This document shows positions 23,251 through 35,047 of a stretch of DNA of 64,000 nucleotides, piece after piece (the first letter of the stretch is position 1; each line of letters starts with the position of its first letter). Origin of the DNA: Cordilura impudica (taxonomy: Eukaryota > Arthropoda > Insecta > Diptera > Scathophagidae); NCBI GenBank assembly GCA_963682025.1, contig OY821519.1, positions 190,644,388 through 190,708,387 of the forward strand, given 5' to 3'. The notes beneath the pieces are model-generated. The model worked only from the letters and a program-made list of their open reading frames with translations. It did not search any database and was not told the origin of the DNA. Position numbers and translations under genes: made by a program.

Positions 23251-23974
23251 AAAATTTTAACCGTTGTTTGGCTTAATCGAGCATATTATTATAGACGATA
23301 ATGCGTTTTATTTATGTGTAAAAATATTAGAATCCTGGTACTTCGATAATATTTTTTTCGGTATGGAGTAAACAGCTTAACAAATATATATAACATTGTA
23401 AAATAAATAAAAAATAAAGCTAAGTATGTATCACACATTTCTCTTTCAACCGTTGGTGAAAAATATGTAATGTGGGACTATTAATTGTAAGAATCTCTGT
23501 ATCATATGTTTTATATTGTAAATATTTGTAAACGGTATAATTCATTTTTCAAAAATAAATACACTATAAAAAAAGCTTTAATATTGTTTTTTTTATATAA
23601 TTAGATATATATACAAACCCGACAAATGGCAGATACAACCAATATATATAACACTTTGGTTGGGCATACCATTTTATCTATTAGCATGCAAGATTTTATT
23701 TTAATTATATCAATGGTGGCAACAGATATATGAAGTAAACATAACTGAAACTTTATTCTGTATTTATTGCTTAAACCTAAATTCTATTGTATCAACTTCA
23801 ATGTCACAATTCACACAATCGAATTCATTTATAAAATCGATTGCCTTTAAGATCATGAGGAAGTATGTAACAAATAATTCGGTAATCATAACAGTAAAAT
23901 GTGATAGTACATAGGACTACCAAAATTCGGTTGGCAACAAATTCGATTGCCACAACGAATCCGTTTTCTGTGTA

Positions 23975-24616
23975 TACGAAAAAGTTCATATTGGATGCTA
24001 TATCTATATGGGGACTAGGCCCAAAAACGGACCGATCCTGACCATGTTTGTTAAAGTCTCTTGTATTTTACAAAAATATATACAAACAAAATTTGAGAAG
24101 AATCAGTGCAATATTTTTGTTTTTTGATAGATTTAAGTGAAGATCGGGAAGCAGCTCTATATGGGGCCTATGACTAAGAGTTGTCCAATAGGGATAATTT
24201 TTGGACTACTCATTAATGGATATAATATATACATACAAACCCAATTTGACAAAGATTTGTATGACAATTTGGATCTTATGGCAATATATGTTGATTTCAT
24301 AGGGGTCATTTGTATGGGGGCTAGGTCTGAATATGGACCGATTCTCACCAATTTCAATAGCGTTCATCCCATGGCCGATAAAAGATTAAATACCAAATTT
24401 CATCAAAAGATATTCATATTTGCGACGGGCAGTTTGATTACAAAGTTTACATGGACACACAGACGGACGGACGGACATCGTTAAATCGAATCAGATAGTG
24501 ATTCTGATTCGATCGGTATAATTTAAGATGGGTGTAGGTCAAATATTTTTGGATTTTACAAACAGCAGCATAAAGTCATTATACCCAAACCACATAGTGG
24601 TACAGGATATAAAAAT
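23975..24616 (+). repeat. Mini-me-like repeat, copy 3, right part
   Basis: Continues copy 3 after the CACACAG element: GGGGACTAGGCCCAAAAAC (24,010), TTTAAGTGAAGATCGGGAAG (24,130), GGGGGCTAGGTCTGAATATG (24,315), ACACACAGACGGACGGACGG (24,455), GATTCGATCGGTATAATTTA, and the end ACCACATAGTGGTACAGG at about 24,590. Confidence 0.8.
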
Positions 24617-25185
24617 GTTAAATACATCGACAATAAAGGAAATTAATTTTTTACACTGGAAATATCTGAAAAATTGTAACAATGGCACAAATCTTAAAAC
24701 AACTAATAAAGTGGGTAGGATGAAATTTGGCATGTGTTCCTTTCTACATATTTACTTGCTAATAATGTTGTTTGGGGACATTAGTAACAAATATTTGATT
24801 TGATAAATGATAGAAATGCATAAAATTGCACCGACACTTTTCTTGCATTTTACACCAATATTTATTTTGTATAACCAAAAAAAATTGTTTTAAATAGGTT
24901 ACCACTACAAAAAATGTATTTAACTATCCTGAAATTTTATTCTAATTCTTCTGTATTTTGAAATACAATATATTTTCTTTATCAAATAATTCTGAATCAT
25001 AAATTTTATATAACGAAAGTACAGCAAAATAAGTTCCTTTTACCAATGAAATTATTTATGCAAATTATTATACTAATAAATACAATTGAGGCAACTGAAT
25101 TAAATCCAGCATAACATGTTTTAATCTAAACAATGGTGATTACAATAACATATTCTACTATAACAAAATATGTTAAGTCAAAAAC
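24617..25185. other. Non-coding AT-rich stretch
   Basis: No gene or clear repeat terminus. Short stretches (ATTACAATAACATATTCTAC near 25,139) resemble the left part of the CACACAG element near 19,360, so a diverged relative may lie here. Confidence 0.3.
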
Positions 25186-25925
25186 AAGTAAGAAAATTAT
25201 AGTCGGTCTAGACCGACTATACGATACCCCATACCATGCGTTTAGAGATCCTATCTCTTAGGCCCAACTAATTGGATATAGAAAATAAGCATAAACCAAA
25301 TTTGAGTGGCATTTTTCTTAATTTTTTGGCTGCAGATATGAAAAAGGTCATATCGGATGCTATGTCTATATTGGGACCTGGTCCAAAAATGGACCGATCT
25401 TGGCCATGTTTGGTAAAGTCTCTTGTATTTTGCGAAAATATATACAAACAAAATTTGAGATGAATCAGTGCAATATTTTTGTTTTTTGATAGATTTAAGT
25501 GAAGATCGGGAAGCAGCTCTATATGGGGCCTATGACCAAGAGTTGTCCCATAGGGACTGTTTTTGGACTATTCATTAATGGATGTAATAAACACATGCAA
25601 ACCCAATTTGACTAAGATCTATACGACAATTTGGATCTTATGGCAATTTACGTCGATTTTATAGGGGTCATTTGCATGGGGGCTAGGTCTGAACATGGAC
25701 TTATTCTCACCAATTTCAACAGCACTCATTCCATGGCCCATGGAAGCTTATATACCAAATTTCATCAAAATATATTCATATTTGCGACCTGCAGTTTGAT
25801 TACAAGGTTTACATGGACACACAGACGGACGGACGGACGGACATAGTTAAATCGATTCAAAAGGTGATTCTGATTCGATCGGTATTACAAAAGATGGGTC
25901 TAGGTCACATATTTTTGGTTGTTAC
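25186..25925 (+). repeat. Mini-me-like repeat, copy 4
   Basis: ACAAGTAAGAAAATTATAGTC, then the 24-bp perfect palindrome whose half is TATAGTCGGTCT (25,199-25,222), TTAGGCCCAACTAATTGG, all middle blocks, GGACGGACGGACGGAC at 25,823 and GATCGGTATTACAAAAGATG at the right. It lacks the last ~80 bp and joins an inverted partial copy at 25,926. Confidence 0.8.
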
Positions 25926-26300
25926 ATATTGGGTTTGTGTATGTTTATTAGACCCCTTAATCAATTATCCAAAAATAAATCCTATTGGAAAATTCTTAGT
26001 CATAGCCCCCATATAAAGTTGCTTCCCGATCTTCACTTGAATCTATCAAAAATAAACATATTGCACAGATTTTTTTTAAATTTGGGTTTTGTTTTTGCAA
26101 AAAATAAGTGACCTTACCACATATGCTCAGGATCGGTCAATTTTTCGACCTAGTTCCCATATAAATATTGCATCCGATATGAACTTTTTCATATTCAAAG
26201 AAAAAAAATTTAATAACAATGCTACTCAAATTTGGTTTATGCTTATTTTCTATATCCAATTAGTTGGGCCTTAGAGATAGGGTCTCTACTTGTTTTTGTT
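25926..26300 (-). repeat. Mini-me-like repeat, partial copy 5, inverted against copy 4
   Basis: This is the inverse of about 25,250-25,610: GTTTATTAGACCCCTTAATC, TTGCTTCCCGATCTTCACTT, CATCCGATATGAACTTTTTC and CAATTAGTTGGGCCTTAGAG. With copy 4 it makes a ~360-bp inverted repeat around a ~315-bp loop. Confidence 0.75.
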
Positions 26301-26797
26301 GTATTAATGTTTTTCGTAAAAACTATTTTATTCAAAATTTCTTTAAATTCTAAATTCTAAGATTCTAAAAGGCTTGTTGCATTCTCTTCCAAGTGACATT
26401 GGTAAGGAATAATTTATGTGGACATACTGTTATTCAGTAACTTCGAATTCAAATTGAAAATATTTTTTTTTTTAATTTTTTAATACACTGCAAAAGCTGT
26501 GCAAATAGAATAATGTCTACGTGATAGAAGCATTTCAGTGACAGGAATATGATCATCCATTTTAACTGCATTTCGCTACCTTATTTTCGTTATGTGTTTT
26601 TATTGCACAAGATCTATTTTATGCTATTATTTCTGTGCAGCCATAACCAATTATCAAATAGCAAAAACTGCGTATAAGAACCCAAGCGAGAATGCGAACA
26701 TTTATGAATAGTTAACATCCGAAATATCACCTATTTATTCTCTAATCGTATCTGTTACTATTCATACTCTTATTAGTCATTGAAGTGAGGTTTTGAA
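26301..26797. other. Non-coding AT-rich stretch
   Basis: No gene, terminus or repeat recognised. Confidence 0.4.
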
Positions 26798-28178
26798 TCT
26801 ATCTATCTATATATATAAAATGGAATGTGTGTTTGTTTATTTGTTTATTTGTTTGTTTGTTTGTAGCTTATAGGAGACCAAACCTCAGGACCGATCTTCC
26901 TAAAATTTTCACAGCATTTAACTGGGACTCTGGCATGATTAATAGGGTACTTTTTTCGACCACGCCCACTTTTACGCCCACTTTTTAAAATGATGTAATT
27001 GCTCCCATATAGTTTTTACTTCAAATTGTATACACATTATACTCCAGGCGAGGGAGAAATAAACATTTCTTACGCCACGCCCCCTTTCACGCCCCTTTTC
27101 ACGCCAAATTTTGTTTGAAAGTTTTAAACTTTTTGTTCTCTGTAAAAATTTGTTCCTTCCAACGGATTTTTTTTTATTTGGTAGTATATTGCTCTTAATA
27201 CTGTTAACGTCGCCATATAACTATGAGCCACGCCCACTTCACCGCCCCCTTTTTTTAATTCAGATACTTACTTATACCACTAACAATGTTTGCTATACAA
27301 AATACTTTTTTTTGTAATATGTATTTACCTAAAGTTTTATACACTTTTTATCTACAGGTAAGGTAGCCAAACATTATTTTATTACCAAATCCCAATTTTT
27401 CGCCCCATTTTACCTTAAATTATAATTAATCTGCTTTCAATCTATCTATATATATAAAAATGAATGTGTGTTTGTTTGTGCTTCATAGGAGGCCAAACCC
27501 CTGAACCGATCTTCCTGAAATTTTCAGAGCACGTTACTGTGACTCTGGAAGGAATAATAAGCTATATATATTTTTGATTTGGCAAAGGGGCGGTACCACG
27601 CCCATATAACCCAAAATTTGAAATCGTCATATCTCGGGAATTTTTTGACCTAGAGCGGTCATATTTGGTACATATGGTATTTGCATGAATAGAAATACAT
27701 ACCAGAATAAAAGTGGGCGGGACCACGCCCCTTTTTAGAAAAATAAAAATTCGTAATATCTTCTAAACTACTGGAAGGATCGTCATGAAATTTTCACAAA
27801 AGGATATTTTTGCGAAATAATAAGTCCTTAACTATATAAAGTTGTTAGTGGGCAAAGGGGCGTGGTCCTGCCCATATAACTCAAAATTTAAAATCGTCAT
27901 ATCTCGGCCATTTTTAACCTACGGCGATGATATTTGGTATATGTAGTATTGAAATTAATAGAAATAGTACTACAAGAAAACTGGGCGGGACCACGCCCTT
28001 TTTAGAAAAATTAAAATCCATAATAACTTCTATTAAGCCCTTGGATATATAAAGTTGTTAATGCAATAATTAATTCTAAATTAAATAAATAATATTTTGT
28101 TAATTTATAAATATTTTTTTTATATTTTATTTCATTTTATAACGATGAGGGGTAGCGAAGCACACCGGGTTCAGCTAG
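26798..28178 (+). mobile_element. Non-autonomous Helitron with two left ends
   Basis: The right end reads GCACACCGGGTTCAGCTAG at 28,178 followed by T, the CTAG end of insect Helitrons. Left-end sequence starting TCTATCTATATATATAAAA after an A occurs twice, at 26,798 (with an added TCTA) and at 27,441; both are followed by ATG(A)ATGTGTGTTTG and by CCAAAC...GATCTTCCT. Inside the second unit a ~260-bp block with ACCACGCCCATATAAC and CGGGACCACGCCC is tandemly doubled (27,580-27,840 and 27,850-28,010). No Rep/helicase coding is present, so this is a non-autonomous element, or one copy nested at the left end of another. Confidence 0.75.
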
Positions 28179-28187
28179 TTTTTTTAT

Positions 28188-28601
28188 ATATCGCACCTGT
28201 ACGTCTAAAGTGAGTCAACTCAAAATTTTCAATTTTCACTTTTTGCAAGAAAACGATACACAGTGGTCATATCTATCCACTGCAAAAATCTTACATCGAT
28301 TTTTCTAGTCTTTCGCGAAAAAAAATACAGTTGTAACCCTCTTTGGGTTATAAGAGTAGCTTCTTTAGAATCCACTAAAAAGACATATTTTGAGTTGCAT
28401 CCAAAAAACTTGTTATTTTTGATTATCACTGAAAAAATCGCAAAAACAACTACTGTTGTATACTTATTATTCGCAATTATTTACAACAAAATAACTGTTT
28501 TTAAATTTTATAGTAAATATTTAAAAAAAAAACCGTTTTTTGCCTCTACTGAAAATTTGTAAATTTTGAGTTGATTCACTTTAGAGGTACAGGTGCGATA
28601 T
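28188..28601. mobile_element. 414-bp MITE with 41-bp terminal inverted repeats
   Basis: ATATCGCACCTGTAC at 28,188 and its inverse at 28,601 begin 41-bp arms that differ at two positions. ATAT at both outer edges may be a 4-bp duplication or part of the arms. It lies 9 bp to the right of the Helitron end. The small ORFs inside are chance. Superfamily unknown. Confidence 0.8.
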
Positions 28602-29125
28602 GTGCATTAACACCACTCAAAAAAAAAAAAAATTAAAAAGAGCGCCCCTAGAAATGTACCTTGGTTAGTTTTATCATGATTTCCAAAATATTTCTGGTCT
28701 AGCGTTGACCCCTTGCGAGCGGGACCGTTTTTTAACAAAAGCATATTTTTTAGTTTTTTTTTAAAATATTTCCATTTTTTTTCCAGCTCAACATAACCAG
28801 TATTGGTATCACATGATGGGCTTTCAAAGGTATATGCATATGTATAACATGTCCAAACATGTCCTAACTGATATGATATTCAACTGATGGGTTTTGTATG
28901 AAAAACAGTTAATTAGAAAATCAAATCAACATATTTTGAACATAACTCGATTTAAAATAACAAATAACAATAATAAAGTTCTGTGATACTAGCATTAAGA
29001 TCAATTTGTGATATCTGTGTACTGTATTTATTTATTCATTTATATTTAATGTGTCGTTAAGTCCATTTTTTTCAAATAAATAAGTAAGTATGATCACAAA
29101 TATGTAATATAGAATCATTTAAAAG
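28602..29125. other. Non-coding AT-rich stretch
   Basis: No gene seen. The stretch ends at the hammerhead-like motif at 29,131, so part of it may be a decayed Penelope tail. Confidence 0.35.
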
Positions 29126-29130
29126 TAAAA

Positions 29131-29175
29131 ACACTCCTGAAGAAGTCTGAAAAAAGCACACGAAACGTTGAGTAA
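29131..29175 (+). ncRNA. Hammerhead-ribozyme-like motif with intact core (orphan)
   Basis: CTC (stem I, 29,134-29,136), CTGAAGA (core intact, 29,137-29,143), one extra A, GTCTG/CACAC (stem II, 4 of 5 pairs), GAAA, CGTT, and GAG pairing back with CTC. The extra base between core and stem II is shared with the other two motifs here. Predicted cleavage would follow the second T of CGTT (29,169). The sequence after it, TTGATTTTTATTCACAAAA, is close to the Penelope tail at 55,265. No Penelope coding sequence remains beside it. Confidence 0.65.
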
Positions 29176-29509
29176 AAATGAAAATTAATTGATTTTTATT
29201 CACAAAATTTGACCATCATTATTAGCCCGTAAGGAAACTCCTTTTACAACAAAATTAAAATAACATAAATTTATTCCATTTCTACTTGATATGTACTAGT
29301 TCGCGTTTTAACTAAATTCTAGTGACGGGGAAATAATGTGGTAAAACATAGGGAACATGGTTCTGTGAAAAATAAATGGAATTTCGCTAATTTGATACAT
29401 TTTTCACGGTACTCCGGAGTAAATTTAAGCAAGAGTTTGGAGCTTCTTAATTATTTATGTTATCCAAAGTTTCAAAAATTGATTTATGCAACCTGAACTT
29501 GTTTTGAGG

Positions 29510-30204
29510 CATTTGAGTTTGACAACAAGAAAAACAAAAAAATTGTTACAAGAAATATTTTCTGCTCAAGAATTAGATAAAACTAAATTACCAAGGAATT
29601 GCGATATAATAAAGCGTTTGTTTTTTATGAGAGCACAAAATTAAAAACCTAAGATTGGCCTATCCAATTATTTTTATATAACAATAAATGAGATTTTGGA
29701 AATATGGATGAAGTAAGCATATCTTACAAAACGGAATCATGATATTAAAAAAAATCACATTTCAAAGACAATGAGTGGAACGAACTTTTTTCAATATCCT
29801 TATGCAATTGTCCAGTAAAAAAATAGTGCCTTGCAGCTAGCCTGATGAAAAACAAACTCCGTTGTATCCGGAAATTTTATACGGGTATATGCTGACGCTT
29901 AGTAACGCAATATATAGTAAGTGTGGCTAATGAAGTCTCTCCCTTATTGAAATCTCTAGTGAATGCAGTTATATTCTAGAAGAGTTCTATGTATGGGTCG
30001 GTACAAAATTCAGCTTATGAAGAAGAAGAAATGCCACAAGATCTTCCGGGTATAACAAACTTTTCTCTGCCTACGTTTAGCGCTGCCTTGGATCGAGCCC
30101 GTGTATCAAATCGTTATAGAGCTTTTCTGACGACAACATTGATAAAAGATTTAAAGGTATCACAAATCATCATCGACCAGCATAAAGTCCGAAGATGGCA
30201 CAGA
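29510..30204 (+). pseudogene. Fragments of a repeated arthropod protein, function unknown
   Basis: FSAQELDKTKLPRNCDIIKR (about 29,560-29,620), TINEILEIWMK (29,680), and after gaps MPQDLPGITNFSLPTFSAAL and DRARVSNRYRAFLTTTLIKD (30,030-30,150) are collinear with an uncharacterised protein family that I have seen in many copies in aphids and other arthropods. The family is probably mobile, but I cannot name it. Stops and gaps occur throughout. The last open piece starts at 29,989 and runs into LINE sequence at about 30,205. Confidence 0.35.
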
Positions 30205-31480
30205 AACATATTGAATAGTTGGACGCACAAGAAATTAATGAAAATATGAATAATGATTTGACTATTAAGGAAGAAGTTAGATATCTTATCAATATACAAA
30301 GAAATTCTAAAGCTCCAGGATTTCATGGAATAAAACCTATAACTTAAACAAAATATCTAATTTATTTGTAAGTACTCCTGCTAATGGCTTGGTGCCTTAG
30401 AAATGAATACTTTTCTAAGAAATTTAAAACGGCTAATGTTATTCTAATACTGAAACGATTAAAGGAGAAAAAAATCACCCAAAAGCTAGCATATGCTGAA
30501 TGGATTAGACAAAATTTTTGAAAAAGTTATTTTGAAGAGACTAAATGAATGCATGGAAACAAATGATATTTCGAGCAAAGATCAATTCGGATTTAAAAAA
30601 GATCATTCCAAAATACACCAAGTGAAAGGATTATTAAGCATGATATCGACGTACAAAAATCATCGTAAAAGTACTGGCACAAATTTGGGTAACCATATTT
30701 CTACAGAAAATTATAAGAAGTTTTTTTCGTGGTCAGTTTAGATAATAATTCGACGCAAAGCTATGTACCTGCCGGCGTTCCCCCAGGGTTAAATTTTGTC
30801 TCTAACTTTATATGTTATATATACTTCGGATTTTAAAGTGCAAAAAATCAATCTGCAACACTTTATGCAGATGACACTGCTATTATTTTGATAGGTAAAG
30901 TGTCAAATGCCGATAGTGGCTAATATGAAAAAAGCTTTAATTCATGCTGATAAATTTTTTCTTTTAACAGGTCGCCAAAGAGAGATCCACGAACAACCCT
31001 CAATATTCAAGGATTTAGATTCTAATACTTGATACCACCAAATATTTGGTAGTAATTTTGGACAAGAATCTATTATTCCAACACTATGTTTTCCCTCTAA
31101 GCTTAATAGAAAAAACAAGTTTTTATTATACAAAATGTGCATACGTCCAATAATGACGTACTGCTGTCAGGTGTGGTCGACGAGATGTGCAAAACATTAC
31201 CATAAAAAGCTTCAGGTTATTCAGAATAAAAACTTTAAAGTAATTTTTAATTTTCCTAGGAGATATCCTACTGCTCTACTATACAGCCATCTTAAACAAA
31301 AAATGTTAAAAGCAGTTTTAAAAAAATTAACATCCTGATTCGAAGAGAGAAACAGGTATTAATTTTGCGACCTAATAAGGAATTTGGAAATTTAATTAAC
31401 TTCTTACCTTATATTCCGAAGAGAATTTGAAAGAACAGGTTACTGAAGTTACATCTCAAAAGGTTTTTCACTATATTTTT
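30205..31480 (+). pseudogene. Jockey-like LINE reverse transcriptase remnant
   Basis: In order: EVRYLINIQRNSKAPGFHGI (30,275), MLNGLDKIFEKVILKRLNEC and KDQFGFKKDHSKIHQV (30,493-30,630), a deletion where the FxDxxxAF box should be, LDNNSTQSYVPAGVPPG (30,735-30,790), TLYADDTAII (30,860, catalytic YADD kept), and a C-terminal piece at 31,135-31,335 with MCIRPIMTYCCQVWSTRCAK, LQVIQNKNFKVIFNFPRRYP and EKML-like end. These are Jockey-clade blocks. The copy is 5'-truncated, with several frame changes. Confidence 0.75.
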
Positions 31481-34084
31481 CCTTTAAGATGCAATGTGTA
31501 AATTTAAAAAAGGCTTTATTTGCTGCAATACTTTAAGTAATATCTCAAAAAATGCAGATAAAAAATAGTGCAAGTACGAGTGTATGTGAAGGTTCATGGT
31601 TCAAAACCTCACGGCCGCCCTAAGTAGAAAAAATTTTCATATAGAAACAATCTATTCAATTAAAACATAACAATTATCACAATGTTCAATAAATCGCTGA
31701 TGAAGGCTGAATTGCCAGAAACCGGTCCGATTAAGAATACAGTGCAGTTATGAATTTTTGAAATATATGCTTTCTTCTTCTTTACCACGCACCATTTAAA
31801 CAAAATTAAAATTTGACTAAATCTAAATCTAACAAAAAAATATTTTAGTTGTAGTGATGATAGTATAAATAAAAAAAAGTTCTTAATATAATTTTTTTTC
31901 GACAAAATTTCTAGGAAATTTGAAACGGTATTGAGGCATAAAATATTGAAAGGACATTATTGTATGATAAAATAAATAATTGCATAAAATTCCCAAGAAT
32001 CTTCTCTTTTATTTGACATCAATAGCGTTACTGTAGGACGAGTATAAGTATTTTAATATATTTTTTTTTCGAAAATTTTATCCTTTGAAACTATATTTTT
32101 CAATTTTAATTATAATTTTCCCACTGGGTATCACAATTAGCTTCAACCAACCCTCTCAACCTTATAGTTAACTAGACTAATTTTTTAAAATTTATTTTGG
32201 ATAAAATTGTCTAGTTATGTATAAAGTTCATTGTGCTCGTATGTACCTTGAAAACTTTCATGTATGTGAAATTAGAAGAATGGGAGAGTGAAGTGAAAAT
32301 AAAATTTTTATTTGGCTTACGTTGCATTCATGTTGACTCAATTAATACAATATAGCCTACTTTATGGATGAGTTATCAACAAAGTACATTTAGTTGTAAC
32401 ATTTATGAACTTAAGGCGTAACCGACAACAAATTCCCTAAAGCATTCAACAAACACTATAACACATTAAATATCCTGCCTAGTTGAATATTTGTATGTAC
32501 TTTGTAAGTACATACAGTAGTTTTATGCTTGCTTGCATGCCCCAAGTCAATGGCGATGTCAGTGAGGTTGATGCTACATCGCTGTAGTTTCTAATGCTGC
32601 AGCTGATTAGTATGAGAATGATGCCAATAGTTTGAGTACAAATTGTTCAACAAATTTAGTGTTGGACTGGTTATAGTTAACTAAACTATTATAAGGTTAC
32701 TAACTGCAACGATTGCTGCAGTCACGGATGTAGCAGTGCACAATGGACAATAGAAAGTAAATCAGAATATTTACTTTATCTTCAAGCTTAAAAGCGCTTA
32801 TACTTTAATACTTTTTCAGGTCGTTTAGAATAAGTTAGAAAATTATAGTCGGTAAAGACCATATTGTTGTTTTCTAATTGATTGAGGTGAATATGGGTTT
32901 TGCCTACATTGATTGAATCAGTTTATTATTGCAAGATTTACAAAATTGTGTTCAGATAAATAGATTTTAATGCGCCTAAAGCGCCCGTTGTAAAATGAAA
33001 AGACTTTAATTCAATATACACGAAATCTATATATTAATACGTAAAGGTAAATTTTTAGTTCCCTTTTTAAGCAATATGCGGGCACGGAGGAGTGTGAAAG
33101 TTGACATAGTTATAGTTCATATGGAGGAAAAGCTGAGAATGATAAAATTTATGTTTAATCTGTTTTAAAAATATATTAAATTAAATGAAATCAAATATTT
33201 CTAATAATTCGTTACACCCTGTTAATGAGAATAATTTAAATTTTATATGACACGTCCTGCATTGAATTAAGAATTGCTTAAATTGATTAGCATACCTTTA
33301 GGCTCATTTAAATATTCATAAATTTTTATATTGAATGGAAATATAATATTTTCTAGAATTTTTACTCGAATATCGAGTGCTGGCTATACTAGTATTTATT
33401 AAAAATTAATTTTTTTCAAAAAGTGTTTTGCGTTTTCGTGGTTTTGCGTTTTATCGTTTCAATGGTTTCAAAAGCTTAGCGTTAAGTTTGCGGTTTTGCG
33501 TTTGTGTAGTTTAACGTTTTAGCGTTTTTGCAATTTAGCTTTTATTAAGTATTTGGCTTTTTTGCCTTTTTCGATTTTGGGTTTCTTCTTTATGTTTACA
33601 TTAAAACTTACTCATATAATGTTACACCATCAGCGATTCAGCCTCAGTTTAACTATATACTTATTAAGACTATATATTTTAGTAAATGCTTTTTTTGTAT
33701 TTTCGGTATTCATACTTGTAGACTTCCTTGATTTTACCTTTTAATTCGACAGTATTGGTAGATTTATATATAGGAGAAAAGATAAAGAACAAGAAACTGA
33801 AAGTAAATATGATTCAAAATAAAGATAAATATAGATAAAGAAATATAGATAAAATCATGTAGCAAATTATTAAATAATGGGTCTAGCTAATTGGGAAGTT
33901 GGTAAAAATTAAGTCACAAAAATCAGTCTCAAACAAACGAACAGACAAACACGAGAAAGAAAGGGAGAACATTTGCTATGACTAGTGGCGTAGCAATTTG
34001 CAATTTTACTTACCAGTGGTAAAAGTACTTACTTCATCAGTAAATTTTATTATAAATCGATTTAGTTATAATTTAGTTATAAAT
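31481..34084. other. Long non-coding stretch
   Basis: No gene supported. Noted inside: a B-box-like GGTTCAAAACC at about 31,600 without an A box; a short mini-me head fragment GAAAATTATAGTCGGTAAAG at about 32,840; an ACTCGAATATCGAGTGCTGG fragment of family C at about 33,365; and a degenerate run of GTTTTGCG/TTTAGCG words at 33,420-33,545. Confidence 0.45.
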
Positions 34085-34533
34085 CGACTAAATTCAATAT
34101 ACCGAGATGTGGACAACGAATTTGAAAACTTGTATCAAGATGTTCCGACAATGGCGAACTAGTTCGGAATCAGCCCTGAACTTTCCAGAAGAATAGGAAC
34201 GCAAAGTATCGCTCATATATAAATATAAGAACAGAGAGCCCAAAGGAATATAAAAGTGCAACATTATTAATTCCATTTCTAGACGAAATAATTTCTAAAA
34301 ATATAATAAAATCTCTATACAACGTAGTTCCCATCAACGTAATAAACTTCCCATGCAATGATTTCGAAGATCTCAAAAATTTTAAACAAAAATGATTTGA
34401 ACGAGCGGCTATAATTTATTTTAGCTGAACTAACTCTTTGGATTGAGTTTTGGAAGGATAGCGAAGAAAAACCTTCTAACCCATTATATACCAATGGATT
34501 GTGCAATGAATATCTTTTTCCAGAAAGAAGCTA
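34085..34533 (+). pseudogene. hAT transposase C-terminal fragment
   Basis: Across frames this reads ISPELSRRIGTQSIAHI, ESPKEYKSATLLIPFLDEII, SLYNVVPINVI, then ELTLWIEFWKDSEEKPSNPL and CNEYLFPERS. The order is the pre-dimerisation region of hAT transposases of the ZMYM/DUF4371 group (R.Q....EEYYR...IPFLD.LI; ELxLW...W; FPNI). It is unlike the hAT fragment at 12,347, so a different family. Only this piece remains, with stops. Confidence 0.6.
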
Positions 34534-35047
34534 AAACATAGCTAGCATTAATATCAATATGTAGGAAGGAATTGATACTCGTAATTAATAAAATTATTGA
34601 AATATTTTTAGCTTCATACGAAATTAGAGATTTAAATTGTTCTCATATGTAATTTTTTTTTAATTGATCTCATAAATAAACAAACTGTTTCTCAAAAAAC
34701 ACACAAAATTCACTTTTAACAATAAAAGGGAGAGATGTCACGAACAATGTATTCGGCATTCTACCGAAAAACAAATATTCGGTATTGGGTTTTAACCGAT
34801 TATCGAATAATTTAATAACTCATATGGACATACATAAATCAACGCTGCTTATTATCTTACTTCAATTATTCGAATTGGGGATAGTAGTGGTGGTTGAAAA
34901 CCATTTTAAAAAATATCTGCAGAAAAACTATAATATTCAAACTAGTTATTTTATTCAGAAGAAGGATTTCAACAAAAATCCTAAATAATTTAACTATGAA
35001 ATAATACACAAATCCATTGTTTAATGTTAATATATGACGAAAAAAAA
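34534..35047. other. Non-coding stretch
   Basis: No gene or terminus recognised. Confidence 0.4.

Larger units (their letters stand above)
19086..23974 (+). mobile_element. 4.9-kb DNA transposon with CACACAG termini
   Basis: The left end reads CACACAGAAAAAGGATTGG. The right end, read inward, reads TACACAGAAAACGGATTCG. TA flanks both sides, and joining the flanks restores a known mini-me sequence, so the borders are fixed to within 2 bp. Inside lies a decayed protein of about 2.5 kb (20,700-23,250) and a mini-me fragment at 20,170-20,425. CAC-beginning ends with a 2-bp duplication fit the CACTA/Mirage side of the CMC superfamily, but I could not prove it. Two short MITEs at 46,539 and 46,991 have the same ends. 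Confidence 0.75.

Noticed and set aside
24137..24484. 115-codon frame with recurring MDLMAIYVDFIGVICMGARS peptide
   Set aside because: The same peptide appears in each mini-me-like copy. It is a translated non-coding repeat.
28259..28275. CACAGTGGTCATATC as another Transib end
   Set aside because: It lies inside the 414-bp MITE and is not preceded by a CGTCG-like motif.
31565..31625. tRNA or SINE head, because of GGTTCAAAACC
   Set aside because: Only a B-box match. No A box at the right distance and no cloverleaf could be drawn.
33420..33545. GTTTTGCG-rich tract as a regulatory array
   Set aside because: Degenerate low-complexity sequence with irregular spacing and no nearby gene.
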